Part shown: positions 17,241 to 25,908 of the stretch, in pieces | How positions within the stretch are numbered: the first letter of the stretch is position 1 | Layout of the letters: each line of letters opens with the position of its first letter | Source of the DNA: Flavobacteriales bacterium | Lineage (GTDB): Bacteria > Bacteroidota > Bacteroidia > Flavobacteriales_E > Vicingaceae | Direction of reading: 5' to 3' | DNA length: 63,410 bases | Assembly (NCBI GenBank): GCA_029262875.1 | Contig: JAJCYO010000112.1 | Location: forward strand, 1 to 63,410 | Notes under the pieces: generated by a model | What the model saw: only the letters and a program-made list of their open reading frames with translations | Database searches by the model: none | Told to the model about the DNA's origin: nothing | Program-made: the position numbers and the translations under genes

Positions 17241-18833
17241 ATGGAAAATACATCATATAAGAAGGATAGACCTCAATTGTCAGAAAACGAAATTCTAAAA
17301 AACAAAGACTTTAATGCGGCATTAAAAAATGCAGCACCAAAAGGAAATGCGTTTCTTAAGTCGATAAAATATTGGGGAACGGGCGGAGTAGCAACAATTG
17401 CAATCATTGCGTCTATCTACTTGTTTAACAACAAGACTAACATCCAAAATGATAGCCCAAATGAAAATTTTACTTACCAACCTACGGATGGGTTAAGCCA
17501 ATTAACAGCCATTAAACCTCCTTTTTTAGAGCATGACATTGCTTATGAGGTTTTTGAAATAGACTGTTCTAAAGATGCCCAGATTATTACTAAAAGTGGG
17601 ACAATATTTAGCGTTGCTAAAAACAGCTTAACTGATATTGAAGGGAATCCTATTACTGGGATTGCAGAAATACATTATAGAGAATTAAGAGACCCTGTAG
17701 ATTTCTTTTTGAGTGGAATTCCTATGGAATATGATTCTGCTGGAACTACTTATACTTTTGAATCAGCAGGAATGCTTGACATTAAAGCCTTTCAAAATGA
17801 AGCTCCACTCCTATTGGCAGAAAACAAAACCATCGATTTTGAATTTAACTCTACTACGAGTGATGATGGGTTTAATTTTTATAGCTTAAATGAAGAGACA
17901 GGTGTTTGGAGTATGGAAGATCAGTGTATTAATGTAGAAAATGAAGAAGCTCCCCAAACTCAAAATAAAACTACAGCTCCTTCTATTGCTACGCAGCAAC
18001 CAATAACACCAATAAAACAGAACAAAGTGAAATACAGTTTAAATTTAGCAGTTAACAAAACTGATTACCCAGAATTGGAAAAATATGAAGGGACCATTTT
18101 CGAAATCAATGAATCTGCAGAAAAATTTAACCCCGTAGTTTATAAAATACAATGGGAAAATGCTGTGCTGTCTGATTCTAAAATTAAAGACAACTACACC
18201 TTAAAACTGACAAGAGAAGACTCCAGCATTTATTTAACAGTATACCCAGTAGTAAAAGATGCTTATTACAAAAAAGCAATTGCGCAATACCATAAAGAAA
18301 TGGTTGCCTATAAAAAGAATTCAAACAATAATCATGATGATTTTGATGCTTATGAAGATGATAGTGACTTATCGGTATCGGCTGAAATAAACAATGAAAT
18401 AACAGGAGTCTTTTATAGCAATAGTAAAAGACGTGTTACCTTAGCTTCTGTAGGGTTTGGAGCTGTTAGAAGAACATTTAGACTCGCCAGCCTTGGTGTA
18501 GCGAACTGTGACATGATTCAGCCTCCTATGAGACTACCTAACCTTATTGCAAAGAAGAAAACGGTGGATAAGAATGGAAAAGACTTGAAAGTAAAGAATT
18601 ATTATGTGGCTAACTTGCAACGTAATGCCATTCAATCACTTACCAATACAGGTGGAATAAAGTATTACCGAAGAGGTGAAAGTGTAGCGTGGTTTGTTGG
18701 TGAAGATGGTTTTATCTCCATTGCACACCCAAAACAATTTGAGAACATTAAAAACGCTGATGCACTTCAATTTCACATTTACCCAACCCGACAAGGAATT
18801 GATGTACTTAGAGATTTGATGGCCTCAAAATAA
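17241..18833 (+). CDS. Single-pass membrane protein, putative anti-sigma factor/sensor with novel extracytoplasmic domain
   Basis: 530 residues. About 43 N-terminal residues are probably cytoplasmic (QLSENEILKNKDFNAALKNA), followed by one TM helix (about 44-62) and some 465 residues outside the inner membrane. This layout and the gene position fit an anti-sigma factor, although no ASD or FecR motif was recognised. Residues about 85-215 look like a beta-domain (KSGTIFSVAKNSLTDIEGNPITG). Residues about 277-530 align by eye with the C-terminus of the LRR protein at 14394: N318-P336 block, and RRGESVAWFVGEDGFI with IEGANAVFVVQLRNDDI. Not a recognised family; its role is inferred from layout. Confidence 0.7.
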   Translation: MENTSYKKDRPQLSENEILKNKDFNAALKNAAPKGNAFLKSIKYWGTGGVATIAIIASIYLFNNKTNIQNDSPNENFTYQPTDGLSQLTAIKPPFLEHDIAYEVFEIDCSKDAQIITKSGTIFSVAKNSLTDIEGNPITGIAEIHYRELRDPVDFFLSGIPMEYDSAGTTYTFESAGMLDIKAFQNEAPLLLAENKTIDFEFNSTTSDDGFNFYSLNEETGVWSMEDQCINVENEEAPQTQNKTTAPSIATQQPITPIKQNKVKYSLNLAVNKTDYPELEKYEGTIFEINESAEKFNPVVYKIQWENAVLSDSKIKDNYTLKLTREDSSIYLTVYPVVKDAYYKKAIAQYHKEMVAYKKNSNNNHDDFDAYEDDSDLSVSAEINNEITGVFYSNSKRRVTLASVGFGAVRRTFRLASLGVANCDMIQPPMRLPNLIAKKKTVDKNGKDLKVKNYYVANLQRNAIQSLTNTGGIKYYRRGESVAWFVGEDGFISIAHPKQFENIKNADALQFHIYPTRQGIDVLRDLMASK

Positions 18834-18854
18834 GGTCCTGTTAATTTTAATTAG

Positions 18855-19772
18855 TTAGATTAATAGCAAAGATGTTGAGAAAACAAATCCAATAAACAAC
18901 AAAGCCAAGATTAAATATCCAAAAACCAAAAGGAAATACTTGTATATGGCTATCCACCATTTTCGATCATAGAAGACCATTACTGCTTTAATCAGGTAAA
19001 ATTGTCCAAATAAAGCAATAAGTAATATCCATGCATACTCAATCAATTCATTGGTTATCAGCAAATCAACAAGCAGAAAAATCATTAATGAGAATATAAT
19101 AAAAGAATTAAGGTGGAGGTTAAACATTAAATGGCCAACAAATCCTTTTTTGCTGCCACTAAAGACTGTAGCATAAAGCAATGAAAAGAAGGGTAGAAAC
19201 AACAACAAAAAGAGAGAGAAGGTTTCATTAAACATATCCCAATATTGTTCATCGTTTATCTTCATCATGGCCACCTTCTTAGATACATAAGCAGCGAATT
19301 CTGGCATTTCAGCCGTTAATGAATCTAAGCCTTCATCTAAGTTACCTTCATAATCCATTCGTTTCAAATCGGAAGTAGGTATAACTATATTTACACTATC
19401 CAGCGTAAAAGTAACTCCATCTATTTTGGCTTGTTCTTCAGGTACATTACTAAAAGAAAAACTGGATTCAGAAGCATCTCCAAATTCAATTACAGAAATT
19501 AAAAAGAAAAAGAGAACACTAATGACAATGTAAAGTCTAATTGGAGGGACATAGTGTACTCTTTTCCCATCAATGTATTCCTTAGTTAAAAAACCAGGCT
19601 TAAGTGAAAGGTATTTAATGGTTCTAAATACTTTAGAGTCTACATTGAAAATGTCTTCAACAAATTGGCTAAAAATGTACTTTAAATTAAGCCTATCAAT
19701 GTTCTTTTGTCCACAATTGGAACAAAATTTCTCTTGTCCGTTTAACGCTTCATTGCAATTTTTACAGTTCAT
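18855..19772 (-). CDS. DUF3667 zinc-ribbon membrane protein
   Basis: The ATG at 19772 gives 305 residues; the longer frame starts at a TTG. An N-terminal zinc ribbon has two pairs, CKNC and CSNC. The DUF3667 hallmark follows (KYLSLKPGFLTKEYIDGKR, then VHYVPPIRLYIVISVLFFF). About five hydrophobic segments make up the rest. The family is common in Bacteroidota and has no assigned function. It converges on the putative anti-sigma gene with no clear terminator hairpin in the 21-nt gap. Confidence 0.85.
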   Translation of the reverse strand: MNCKNCNEALNGQEKFCSNCGQKNIDRLNLKYIFSQFVEDIFNVDSKVFRTIKYLSLKPGFLTKEYIDGKRVHYVPPIRLYIVISVLFFFLISVIEFGDASESSFSFSNVPEEQAKIDGVTFTLDSVNIVIPTSDLKRMDYEGNLDEGLDSLTAEMPEFAAYVSKKVAMMKINDEQYWDMFNETFSLFLLLFLPFFSLLYATVFSGSKKGFVGHLMFNLHLNSFIIFSLMIFLLVDLLITNELIEYAWILLIALFGQFYLIKAVMVFYDRKWWIAIYKYFLLVFGYLILALLFIGFVFSTSLLLI

Positions 19773-19860
19773 CCTACACAATAATATTGAATATTAACCT
19801 CATAAGCAATTTTGTTAATAAATTATGAAATCAATAATGGCTTAAAACATCACTAATAAT

Positions 19861-19868
19861 TAGATTTG
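19861..19868 (+). promoter_or_regulatory. Candidate -7 promoter element (TAGATTTG)
   Basis: Exact TAnnTTTG match 23 nt before the DUF3127 ATG; no clear -33 TTTG was found at the usual spacing. Confidence 0.45.
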
Positions 19869-19891
19869 TTCTCCAAATTAAAAAGAAAATT

Positions 19892-20254
19892 ATGAGTTTA
19901 GCAGTTAAAGGAAGAATTACCAAGGTATTAGAGATGGAAAGCGGCACAAGTAAAGCCGGAAAAGAATGGAAAAAACAAGGTTTTGTTGTAGACACAGGAG
20001 CACAATACAATCCTGAAGTTTGTTTTAGCTTGTTTGGTGATGACAAAATTGCAATGTTAAGAGATTTTGGTGCTGGTCAAGAAGTTGAAGTAGCATTTAA
20101 CATTTCTTCAAGAGATTTTAATGGTAAATGGTACCATAACATTGATGCATGGAAAATTACTGCTGTTGGTGCAGCTGCTCCTGCAGGTGGTGGTGCAGCG
20201 CCAGCTCCGGCAATTGATGATGCTCCTGCCGAAGATGATGATTTGCCTTTCTAA
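19892..20254 (+). CDS. DUF3127 OB-fold-like protein with SSB-type acidic tail
   Basis: 120 residues. The N-terminal 90 residues match the DUF3127 family of Bacteroidota (AVKGRITKVLEMESGTSKAGKEW, then FGDDKIAMLRDFGAGQEVEVAFNI). A Gly/Ala/Pro linker leads to a tail of Asp and Glu ending DDDLPF. That end is the same kind of peptide as the C-terminal tip of single-stranded-DNA-binding proteins, through which SSB recruits repair and replication partners. A role in DNA or RNA metabolism is therefore likely. It has its own promoter box. Confidence 0.85.
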   Translation: MSLAVKGRITKVLEMESGTSKAGKEWKKQGFVVDTGAQYNPEVCFSLFGDDKIAMLRDFGAGQEVEVAFNISSRDFNGKWYHNIDAWKITAVGAAAPAGGGAAPAPAIDDAPAEDDDLPF

Positions 20255-20298
20255 AAACACTTCGTTTTTATTGGCTTAATAATTGATTGAAATACTAT

Positions 20299-20805
20299 AT
20301 GAGGTATTACTTTGTTTTATTCATATTGGTTTTGAATTTGATTGGATTAAAATCAAATGCTGCTGAGATAATAATGCCCGGTGATACCATCATTCCTTCT
20401 AAACATAAGTTTGCTAGCGATAAGATTTATGTTCCCAAGACGCTAAACACGGTAATATTGATTACTCAGTTTATGGACCATTTAAAAGCTGGTAAACGTA
20501 CCATGGGTTTTTTACATAAAGATGAATTGGCCATGATAGAGGAAAAAAAACTCGTTGAGAAGCGATTATTTTTTGACTCTTACAAAGTGGTCTCCGTTGG
20601 TAAACGAATGGCCATCATTAAGACCTATACCGTAAGGGGTGCTTCCATTACATGTAAACAACTGATGCTGCGTTATTACCCCAACATGCATGGTCACTAT
20701 TTGTTAGTACCTGGAAAAGTAGAAACTTTTGAAAAAAAGATGGGTGACATTACGCTCAAAACGGTCTACCTCAACACCTGGTCTTCAGAAAGCAGGTGTA
20801 ATTAA
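20299..20805 (+). CDS. Hypothetical secreted protein
   Basis: The ATG at 20299 is preferred over the TTG at 20287 and gives 168 residues starting with a signal peptide (MRYYFVLFILVLNLIGLKSNA). The mature part has no motif I recognise; it is basic and beta-rich (KRLFFDSYKVVSVGKRMAIIKTY) with two Cys near its end or middle. A weak AU hairpin (about 20254-20271) separates it from the DUF3127 gene. Its end overlaps the convergent helicase gene by 4 nt. Confidence 0.6.
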   Translation: MRYYFVLFILVLNLIGLKSNAAEIIMPGDTIIPSKHKFASDKIYVPKTLNTVILITQFMDHLKAGKRTMGFLHKDELAMIEEKKLVEKRLFFDSYKVVSVGKRMAIIKTYTVRGASITCKQLMLRYYPNMHGHYLLVPGKVETFEKKMGDITLKTVYLNTWSSESRCN

Positions 20806-23800
20806 ACCTCCACCAACTCACCATCTTTAATGTACAATAAGTAAGAACTAATGTTCTCGTAACCCATTTGGGTTAGTAAACTCTTGTAATTGTTGATCTG
20901 TTTTTCGTGTTCAGGCTGTTGCTCGCCTGTTTTGTAATCAATAATAGATGTTTTACTGTCCTTTACCACTACTCTATCTGGTTGATAGGTTTCTCCATTC
21001 GTTAACAAAATAGATCGTTCGTTCTTCAATTCATCAAAATCAGCAAACAAACCACTCACTCCTTCTATCCTAAAGAGGTCTTGAATCTCCGTTTTAATGG
21101 CTGGAAGTTCAGGTTCCGTAATAATTCCTTTGCGAACAGCGGCAAGCAATACTTCATCCACCTCATCTTTTGTGTTAATTTTTGACAAGATGTTATGAAT
21201 CAATGTCCCGTACTCTCCTATGGTTTCTGGATTTTCAACATCCCAAACTTTAGGTGCTTGATAGCTCACCTGTATTTTGTTTCGCCAGTTGTTGTAGCTT
21301 ACTGATTCAAATTGAACATCATTGTTTAACTTAACCTGCTTCGTTGTATTCTTATCAAATAATCCAAATCGATAATGGTTTTCTTCAACTTTACTTTCAG
21401 CTTGTCCCTCACAAAAACGATACAGGTAATCGCTTATTGAACCATTTTCTGTTGGTTTCTTGTTTAGCCTCGAAATAACATAGAGCCTATCTTTTGGCCT
21501 CGTTAACGCAACATAAAGCACATTAACAAGATCTAACCTCGATTTATCCATTTCATCCTCATAAACGCTGGCAAAACGCGTTTCTGTTAATTCTTTACGG
21601 ATAGGCATTATCGCTGAACTTAACCCATCAATGTTGGTATCATTGGTCCAAAAGAAATCTTCACTTGTTTTAACTGGAGCAGTTGCAAAAGGGAAAATCA
21701 CTACAGGGAACTCTAATCCTTTTGATTTATGAATGCTCATTACACGCACGGCATCAATCCCTTCAGGAATTACAATGGAAAATTTAGCTGCTTTGGCTTC
21801 CCACCATTCAATAAAGTTGATCACCGAATTGTCATTGCGAGAAGCATATTCATGTATCTTATCTAAGAAAAACTGTATGTAAACATCTACTCTTTCCTCA
21901 AAACCAAAGGTTACCACAAGGTATTCTGCCAATTCATACAAGGAGTAATTCCTAATCTGTTTAAAGTTAAACTGAATGTTTTTGCTATTCATATAGCTAC
22001 TTACCGTACTTTCTTCGTGCGACTCATACACTTCAAACAAGTCGTCATTAAATAAATTGGCAAGATAATTCAATACTTGAATCTGATGATGCTTGTCGTT
22101 TGGATAAGACAAGTACTTAAAAAGGTTCAGTAAAAAATTAACCTCAGCGGAGTTATTAATCAACAAACTTTCTGAAGAAATAACATTAATGTCATGCTCC
22201 AATAAATAAGTGGCAACTTCAGAGCCATCATTATTGTTTCTTGTTAGAATAGCAACATCGGTTAGCGAAAACCCATCATCTAAAGCTTGATCAATAATAT
22301 TAAATGTATTATTTAATACAGATTCCCTATATATCTCACTGTCAGCTTCTTCTAAAAACTCAAGACTAACTCCCCCGCCTGTATTTTTAGCGTCATATTC
22401 CTGCGATAAATCTGTATATAGTTTTTGGTATTTTTCTGATAAATTCTCTGATACAGATTGGAAAAAATCGTTGTTAAACTGAACTACCTCAGCCTTGGAT
22501 CGGTAGTTCTTATTTAGGGTTTCATTCTTATGATTTCTATCCAATGCCGCTTCTCGCTCCAATAACAATGGATTATCCTTGTGCTTATATATTTGGGGTA
22601 AATTAATTATTTGTTCTACCTCTCCTCCTCTAAAGCGGTAAATGGCCTGCTTCGCATCTCCAACCACCATATTAAACCTGCCTGTTCCCAATGAATTGTC
22701 AATAAGCGGAATAAGGTTGTGCCACTGTATGATGGAAGTATCTTGGAATTCATCAATTAAATAATGGTTGTACTTCTCTCCCAATCGCTCATAAATAAAA
22801 GGAATAGGCTCAGACTCTACAATGGTCGCAATACGCTTATTAAAGTCAGAAATACTCAACACATTGTTGTCCTTTTTAAATTCAAGTACCGTCTTCTCTA
22901 TTTCATTTAACACTGCTAAATTGTAGAGGTTCTTGATGATTAATTTATTTACACGGTAATTGCTCTCAAACTCAGTAATGTATTCCCTGGATTGATTAAA
23001 CCGTTCGATCAACTCGTTTTGATAGGTATCTATTAGTTGTTTTTGATCGTCATCTACTTTGGCTGCGTACCAATTTTGTTCACCATTGATGATTTTAGTG
23101 GTTGTAGCAGTTGGTTCAAACTTCTTTAAGGTGGCTAAGTCCTTCCAGTAATTAGGATAAAAGCTTCTGGAAAAACTCGCAGGAAAAATCCCTTTACCCT
23201 CAATAAAATCAAGCCCATCTCTTCCTAACTGCTTCACGGTGTTTTCAAACTCCTTTGTTTGTTGGTAAAGCTGTGTTTTAATGGTGTCAAAATCTTTAAT
23301 GCTAAGCTTCCTTATTTTCTCTAAGTACAGCTCTCCATCTTCTTTCAATAGATTCCTTGAGAACTCATACAGGTCTTTCTCGATGTGCCAACTTTCCTCA
23401 GCTTCTGCTTTTTTACTGGTATATTCCAACAAAAGCTTGGTTAACTTTTCATTATTTCCTACTTCGGCAATTAACACATCGATAGCGGCACCAAGCACTT
23501 CCCTATCATCCAGTTCAATGTCAAAATTTAAAGGAAGCTGCAGGTCGTGTGCAAATGTTCTAATAATCTTGTGGGTAAACTTATCTATGGTGCTTACTCC
23601 AAAATCGTTGTAACTATGTAATATAGACTTCAATACCTTTTTACTTCTATCTCCCACTTCGTTTCCATCTATACCCAACCCTCCTTCTGCAGTTGGTTTT
23701 ATTAAATCTTCGAACAAAAATTTAGGCGTACCAACAAGTTCCTCATCAGACGACAACGCTTTTAACGCTTCAATGATTCTTTCTTTCATTTCAGCTGCTG

Positions 23801-23942
23801 CCTTATTGGTAAAGGTTACTGCTAAAATATGCTTGTATTGATTAGGGTTCTTGGTTTCTAATGCAATTTTCAGGTATTCTTTTACCAAGGTATAGGTCTT
23901 ACCCGACCCAGCAGAAGAATTGTATGTAACAAAATTACTCAC
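20802..23942 (-). CDS. UvrD/AddA-like helicase-nuclease
   Basis: 1046 residues. Superfamily 1 helicase motifs in order: Walker A SSAGSGKTYTL at residues 9-19, motif Ia AVTFTNKAAAEMKER, DEFQDTSIIQW (motif II), GDAKQAIYRFRGGE (III), MSIHKSKGLEFPVVIFP (V) and ALTRPKDRLYV (VI). The C-terminus has a PD-(D/E)XK nuclease core: PDRVVV, then IIDYKTG, then Q-x6-Y. This is the AddA arrangement, used to resect double-strand breaks for recombination. The usual partner nuclease AddB is not adjacent; instead the start overlaps miaA by 8 nt. Confidence 0.92.
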   Translation of the reverse strand: MSNFVTYNSSAGSGKTYTLVKEYLKIALETKNPNQYKHILAVTFTNKAAAEMKERIIEALKALSSDEELVGTPKFLFEDLIKPTAEGGLGIDGNEVGDRSKKVLKSILHSYNDFGVSTIDKFTHKIIRTFAHDLQLPLNFDIELDDREVLGAAIDVLIAEVGNNEKLTKLLLEYTSKKAEAEESWHIEKDLYEFSRNLLKEDGELYLEKIRKLSIKDFDTIKTQLYQQTKEFENTVKQLGRDGLDFIEGKGIFPASFSRSFYPNYWKDLATLKKFEPTATTTKIINGEQNWYAAKVDDDQKQLIDTYQNELIERFNQSREYITEFESNYRVNKLIIKNLYNLAVLNEIEKTVLEFKKDNNVLSISDFNKRIATIVESEPIPFIYERLGEKYNHYLIDEFQDTSIIQWHNLIPLIDNSLGTGRFNMVVGDAKQAIYRFRGGEVEQIINLPQIYKHKDNPLLLEREAALDRNHKNETLNKNYRSKAEVVQFNNDFFQSVSENLSEKYQKLYTDLSQEYDAKNTGGGVSLEFLEEADSEIYRESVLNNTFNIIDQALDDGFSLTDVAILTRNNNDGSEVATYLLEHDINVISSESLLINNSAEVNFLLNLFKYLSYPNDKHHQIQVLNYLANLFNDDLFEVYESHEESTVSSYMNSKNIQFNFKQIRNYSLYELAEYLVVTFGFEERVDVYIQFFLDKIHEYASRNDNSVINFIEWWEAKAAKFSIVIPEGIDAVRVMSIHKSKGLEFPVVIFPFATAPVKTSEDFFWTNDTNIDGLSSAIMPIRKELTETRFASVYEDEMDKSRLDLVNVLYVALTRPKDRLYVISRLNKKPTENGSISDYLYRFCEGQAESKVEENHYRFGLFDKNTTKQVKLNNDVQFESVSYNNWRNKIQVSYQAPKVWDVENPETIGEYGTLIHNILSKINTKDEVDEVLLAAVRKGIITEPELPAIKTEIQDLFRIEGVSGLFADFDELKNERSILLTNGETYQPDRVVVKDSKTSIIDYKTGEQQPEHEKQINNYKSLLTQMGYENISSYLLYIKDGELVEV

Positions 23943-24855
23943 CTATTTTATCAAGTATAACATTCACTTTTTCATTTAATGGCAAATTACCATCAATCCA
24001 GTTAATTTCAAAGCCATTTCTTTCCATTTTTCTGAACCAAGTTGCTTGTCGTTTGGAAAATTGGTGTATCGCTATATTTAGTTTATCAAACAGCTCTTTC
24101 CTATCTATCTCTCCTAAAATAAACTGCGTTATTAACTTATACTCTAAGCCATAGAACTTAAGCTTTTCAGAAGCTATTCCTGACTGAAGCAATCCTTCCA
24201 CCTCTTTTATCATTCCTTCATGTTTAAAGCGATGTTTTAAACGTTCAGTAATCCTGTTCTTTAAAATTGCTCTCTCGTAATTTATACCAAATAGCGTTGA
24301 TTTAATTTTAGGGAAATCATTAATTAAATCTTGGTTCTCTTGTTCAAACTGAGCAATTTCTATAGCCCTGAGCATCCTATCCCTTTCTACTGAATCAGTA
24401 GTATTGTGAAGGGTTTTATGCGATTTCAAAATCGATAATAGTTCTTTATCAGACTTATTTTCCAAGCTTTTTCTTAAGGTATCATTTTGGGGTATTTCGA
24501 TTAATCGGTATCCTTTTAAGACAGCTTCCAAATACATTCCCGTTCCACCACAAAGAATAGGCTGATGTTGTCGCTGCTCAATGTCTTCATAAGCCCCTAA
24601 AAAATCCTTTTGAAACTGAAACACATTGTACTCTTCCCCAGCATCTACAATATCAATTAAATGGTAAGGAATAGCTTCTCCATCAACTGTAAATTCCGAC
24701 AAGTCTTTTCCCGTTCCCACATCCATTCCTCTGTACACCTGTCGAGAGTCTGCGCTAATTATTTCTCCATTACATTGAGACGCAAGGCGAGTTGCTACAC
24801 TGGTTTTTCCAGTAGCTGTACATCCTAAAACTACTATTAAATCGGACTGATTCAT
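23935..24855 (-). CDS. miaA: tRNA dimethylallyltransferase MiaA
   Basis: 306 residues, normal length. P-loop GCTATGKT near residue 11, then ISADSRQVYRGMDVGTGK (substrate site), HLIDIVDAGEEYNVFQF, GGTGMYLEAVLKGY, and a C-terminal RQATWFRKM motif. It transfers a dimethylallyl group to A37 of tRNAs reading UNN codons. Its last 8 nt overlap the AddA-like gene, so it is probably the first gene of a two-gene transcript. Confidence 0.96.
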   Translation of the reverse strand: MNQSDLIVVLGCTATGKTSVATRLASQCNGEIISADSRQVYRGMDVGTGKDLSEFTVDGEAIPYHLIDIVDAGEEYNVFQFQKDFLGAYEDIEQRQHQPILCGGTGMYLEAVLKGYRLIEIPQNDTLRKSLENKSDKELLSILKSHKTLHNTTDSVERDRMLRAIEIAQFEQENQDLINDFPKIKSTLFGINYERAILKNRITERLKHRFKHEGMIKEVEGLLQSGIASEKLKFYGLEYKLITQFILGEIDRKELFDKLNIAIHQFSKRQATWFRKMERNGFEINWIDGNLPLNEKVNVILDKIGE

Positions 24856-24996
24856 TTATTGTTTAATAAAAAACTATGGTCCAAATATCATCAATATGTA
24901 CCGTTTCTTGAATAAGAAATTAAATATTATTTATAAACGACAACTTTTACTTAATTTTATGCGTCTATTCACCATAAACCAAAGAAATTAAATAAC

Positions 24997-25845
24997 ATGA
25001 AATTAATTACTAAAAGCTTACTCGGAATATTTTTATTAGGAACACTCTTCACTTCTTGTTCTAAAGATGAAGGATGTACGGATCCTGCAGCCAACAACTT
25101 TGATGTTGAAGCGTTAAAAGATGACGGTTCTTGTACCTACGACAAACTCCCAGAAGAAGTACACGAAGAGTCACATATCACTTTCAACTTTATGCACCAT
25201 TTTGATGGAATTCCAGTTACTGCTGCAAATTTCAATCAGTTTAATTTTGTTACCGCTAATGGAGATACCATAAGCATTACCAAATTAAGATATTTAGTGT
25301 CTGATATGCGTTTGTACACTACTTCTGGAGACAGCGTTATGATGAATGGATACAATTTAGTTGATCTAACAAACGGAACAGGATTAAGTTATGAAGCAGG
25401 TGAATCTGATTTAGGAGCGTTTGCTGGAATTGGTTTTAATTTTGGTTTTGACACTACTGATAATGCTGGAAACTATCTTGATTTAAATTCTGCTAACTGG
25501 AACTGGCCTGTAATGATTGGTGCTGGGTACCATAACATGCAATTTGAAGGAAAATATAAGTTTAACGGTGCAGATTCTTTATATGCTTACCACAATGGTA
25601 CTGCTAGTAATATGGGAGCTCACGAACAAAACCATATTTCTGTTAGATTACCTGGAATTGCTTTAAATGAGCACAATGTTGTGGTTACAATCGAAATGAA
25701 CATCGCAGAATGGTTTAGAAACCCTAATACATGGGATTTAAATGCTAATCACAGTAACCTAATGATGAACTATGGAGCTCAAAAGATGATGCAGGCTAAC
25801 GGATACAATGTATTTAGCTTAGGGGCTGTTTCTCAAAGAAAGTAA
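24997..25845 (+). CDS. MbnP-family lipoprotein (likely copper-binding)
   Basis: 282 residues. Lipobox LFTSC puts the lipidated Cys at 21. A GCTDPAANNF ... DDGSCTY motif, common in surface proteins of the phylum, comes next. The MbnP domain follows: HITFNFMHHFDG, KLRYLVSDMRLYT, and a tryptophan block W168-N-W170-PVMIGAGYHNM. In methanotrophs the partner MbnH oxidises an MbnP tryptophan to kynurenine, creating a Cu(I) site. The partner gene follows here, so the same chemistry on the cell surface or in the periplasm is plausible but inferred. Confidence 0.85.
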   Translation: MKLITKSLLGIFLLGTLFTSCSKDEGCTDPAANNFDVEALKDDGSCTYDKLPEEVHEESHITFNFMHHFDGIPVTAANFNQFNFVTANGDTISITKLRYLVSDMRLYTTSGDSVMMNGYNLVDLTNGTGLSYEAGESDLGAFAGIGFNFGFDTTDNAGNYLDLNSANWNWPVMIGAGYHNMQFEGKYKFNGADSLYAYHNGTASNMGAHEQNHISVRLPGIALNEHNVVVTIEMNIAEWFRNPNTWDLNANHSNLMMNYGAQKMMQANGYNVFSLGAVSQRK

Positions 25846-25863
25846 AAAGTAATAACTATAACG

Positions 25864-25901
25864 CAATACTCAAGCAACTTAAGCTTGAGTATTGTCGTTT
25901 T
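25864..25901 (+). terminator. 12-bp perfect inverted repeat between mbnP-like and mbnH-like genes
   Basis: 25864-25875 pairs perfectly with 25883-25894 around a 7-nt loop, followed by TCGTTTT. It is a terminator or attenuator that would lower mbnH-like transcription relative to mbnP-like. Confidence 0.65.
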
Positions 25902-25908
25902 AACTATA

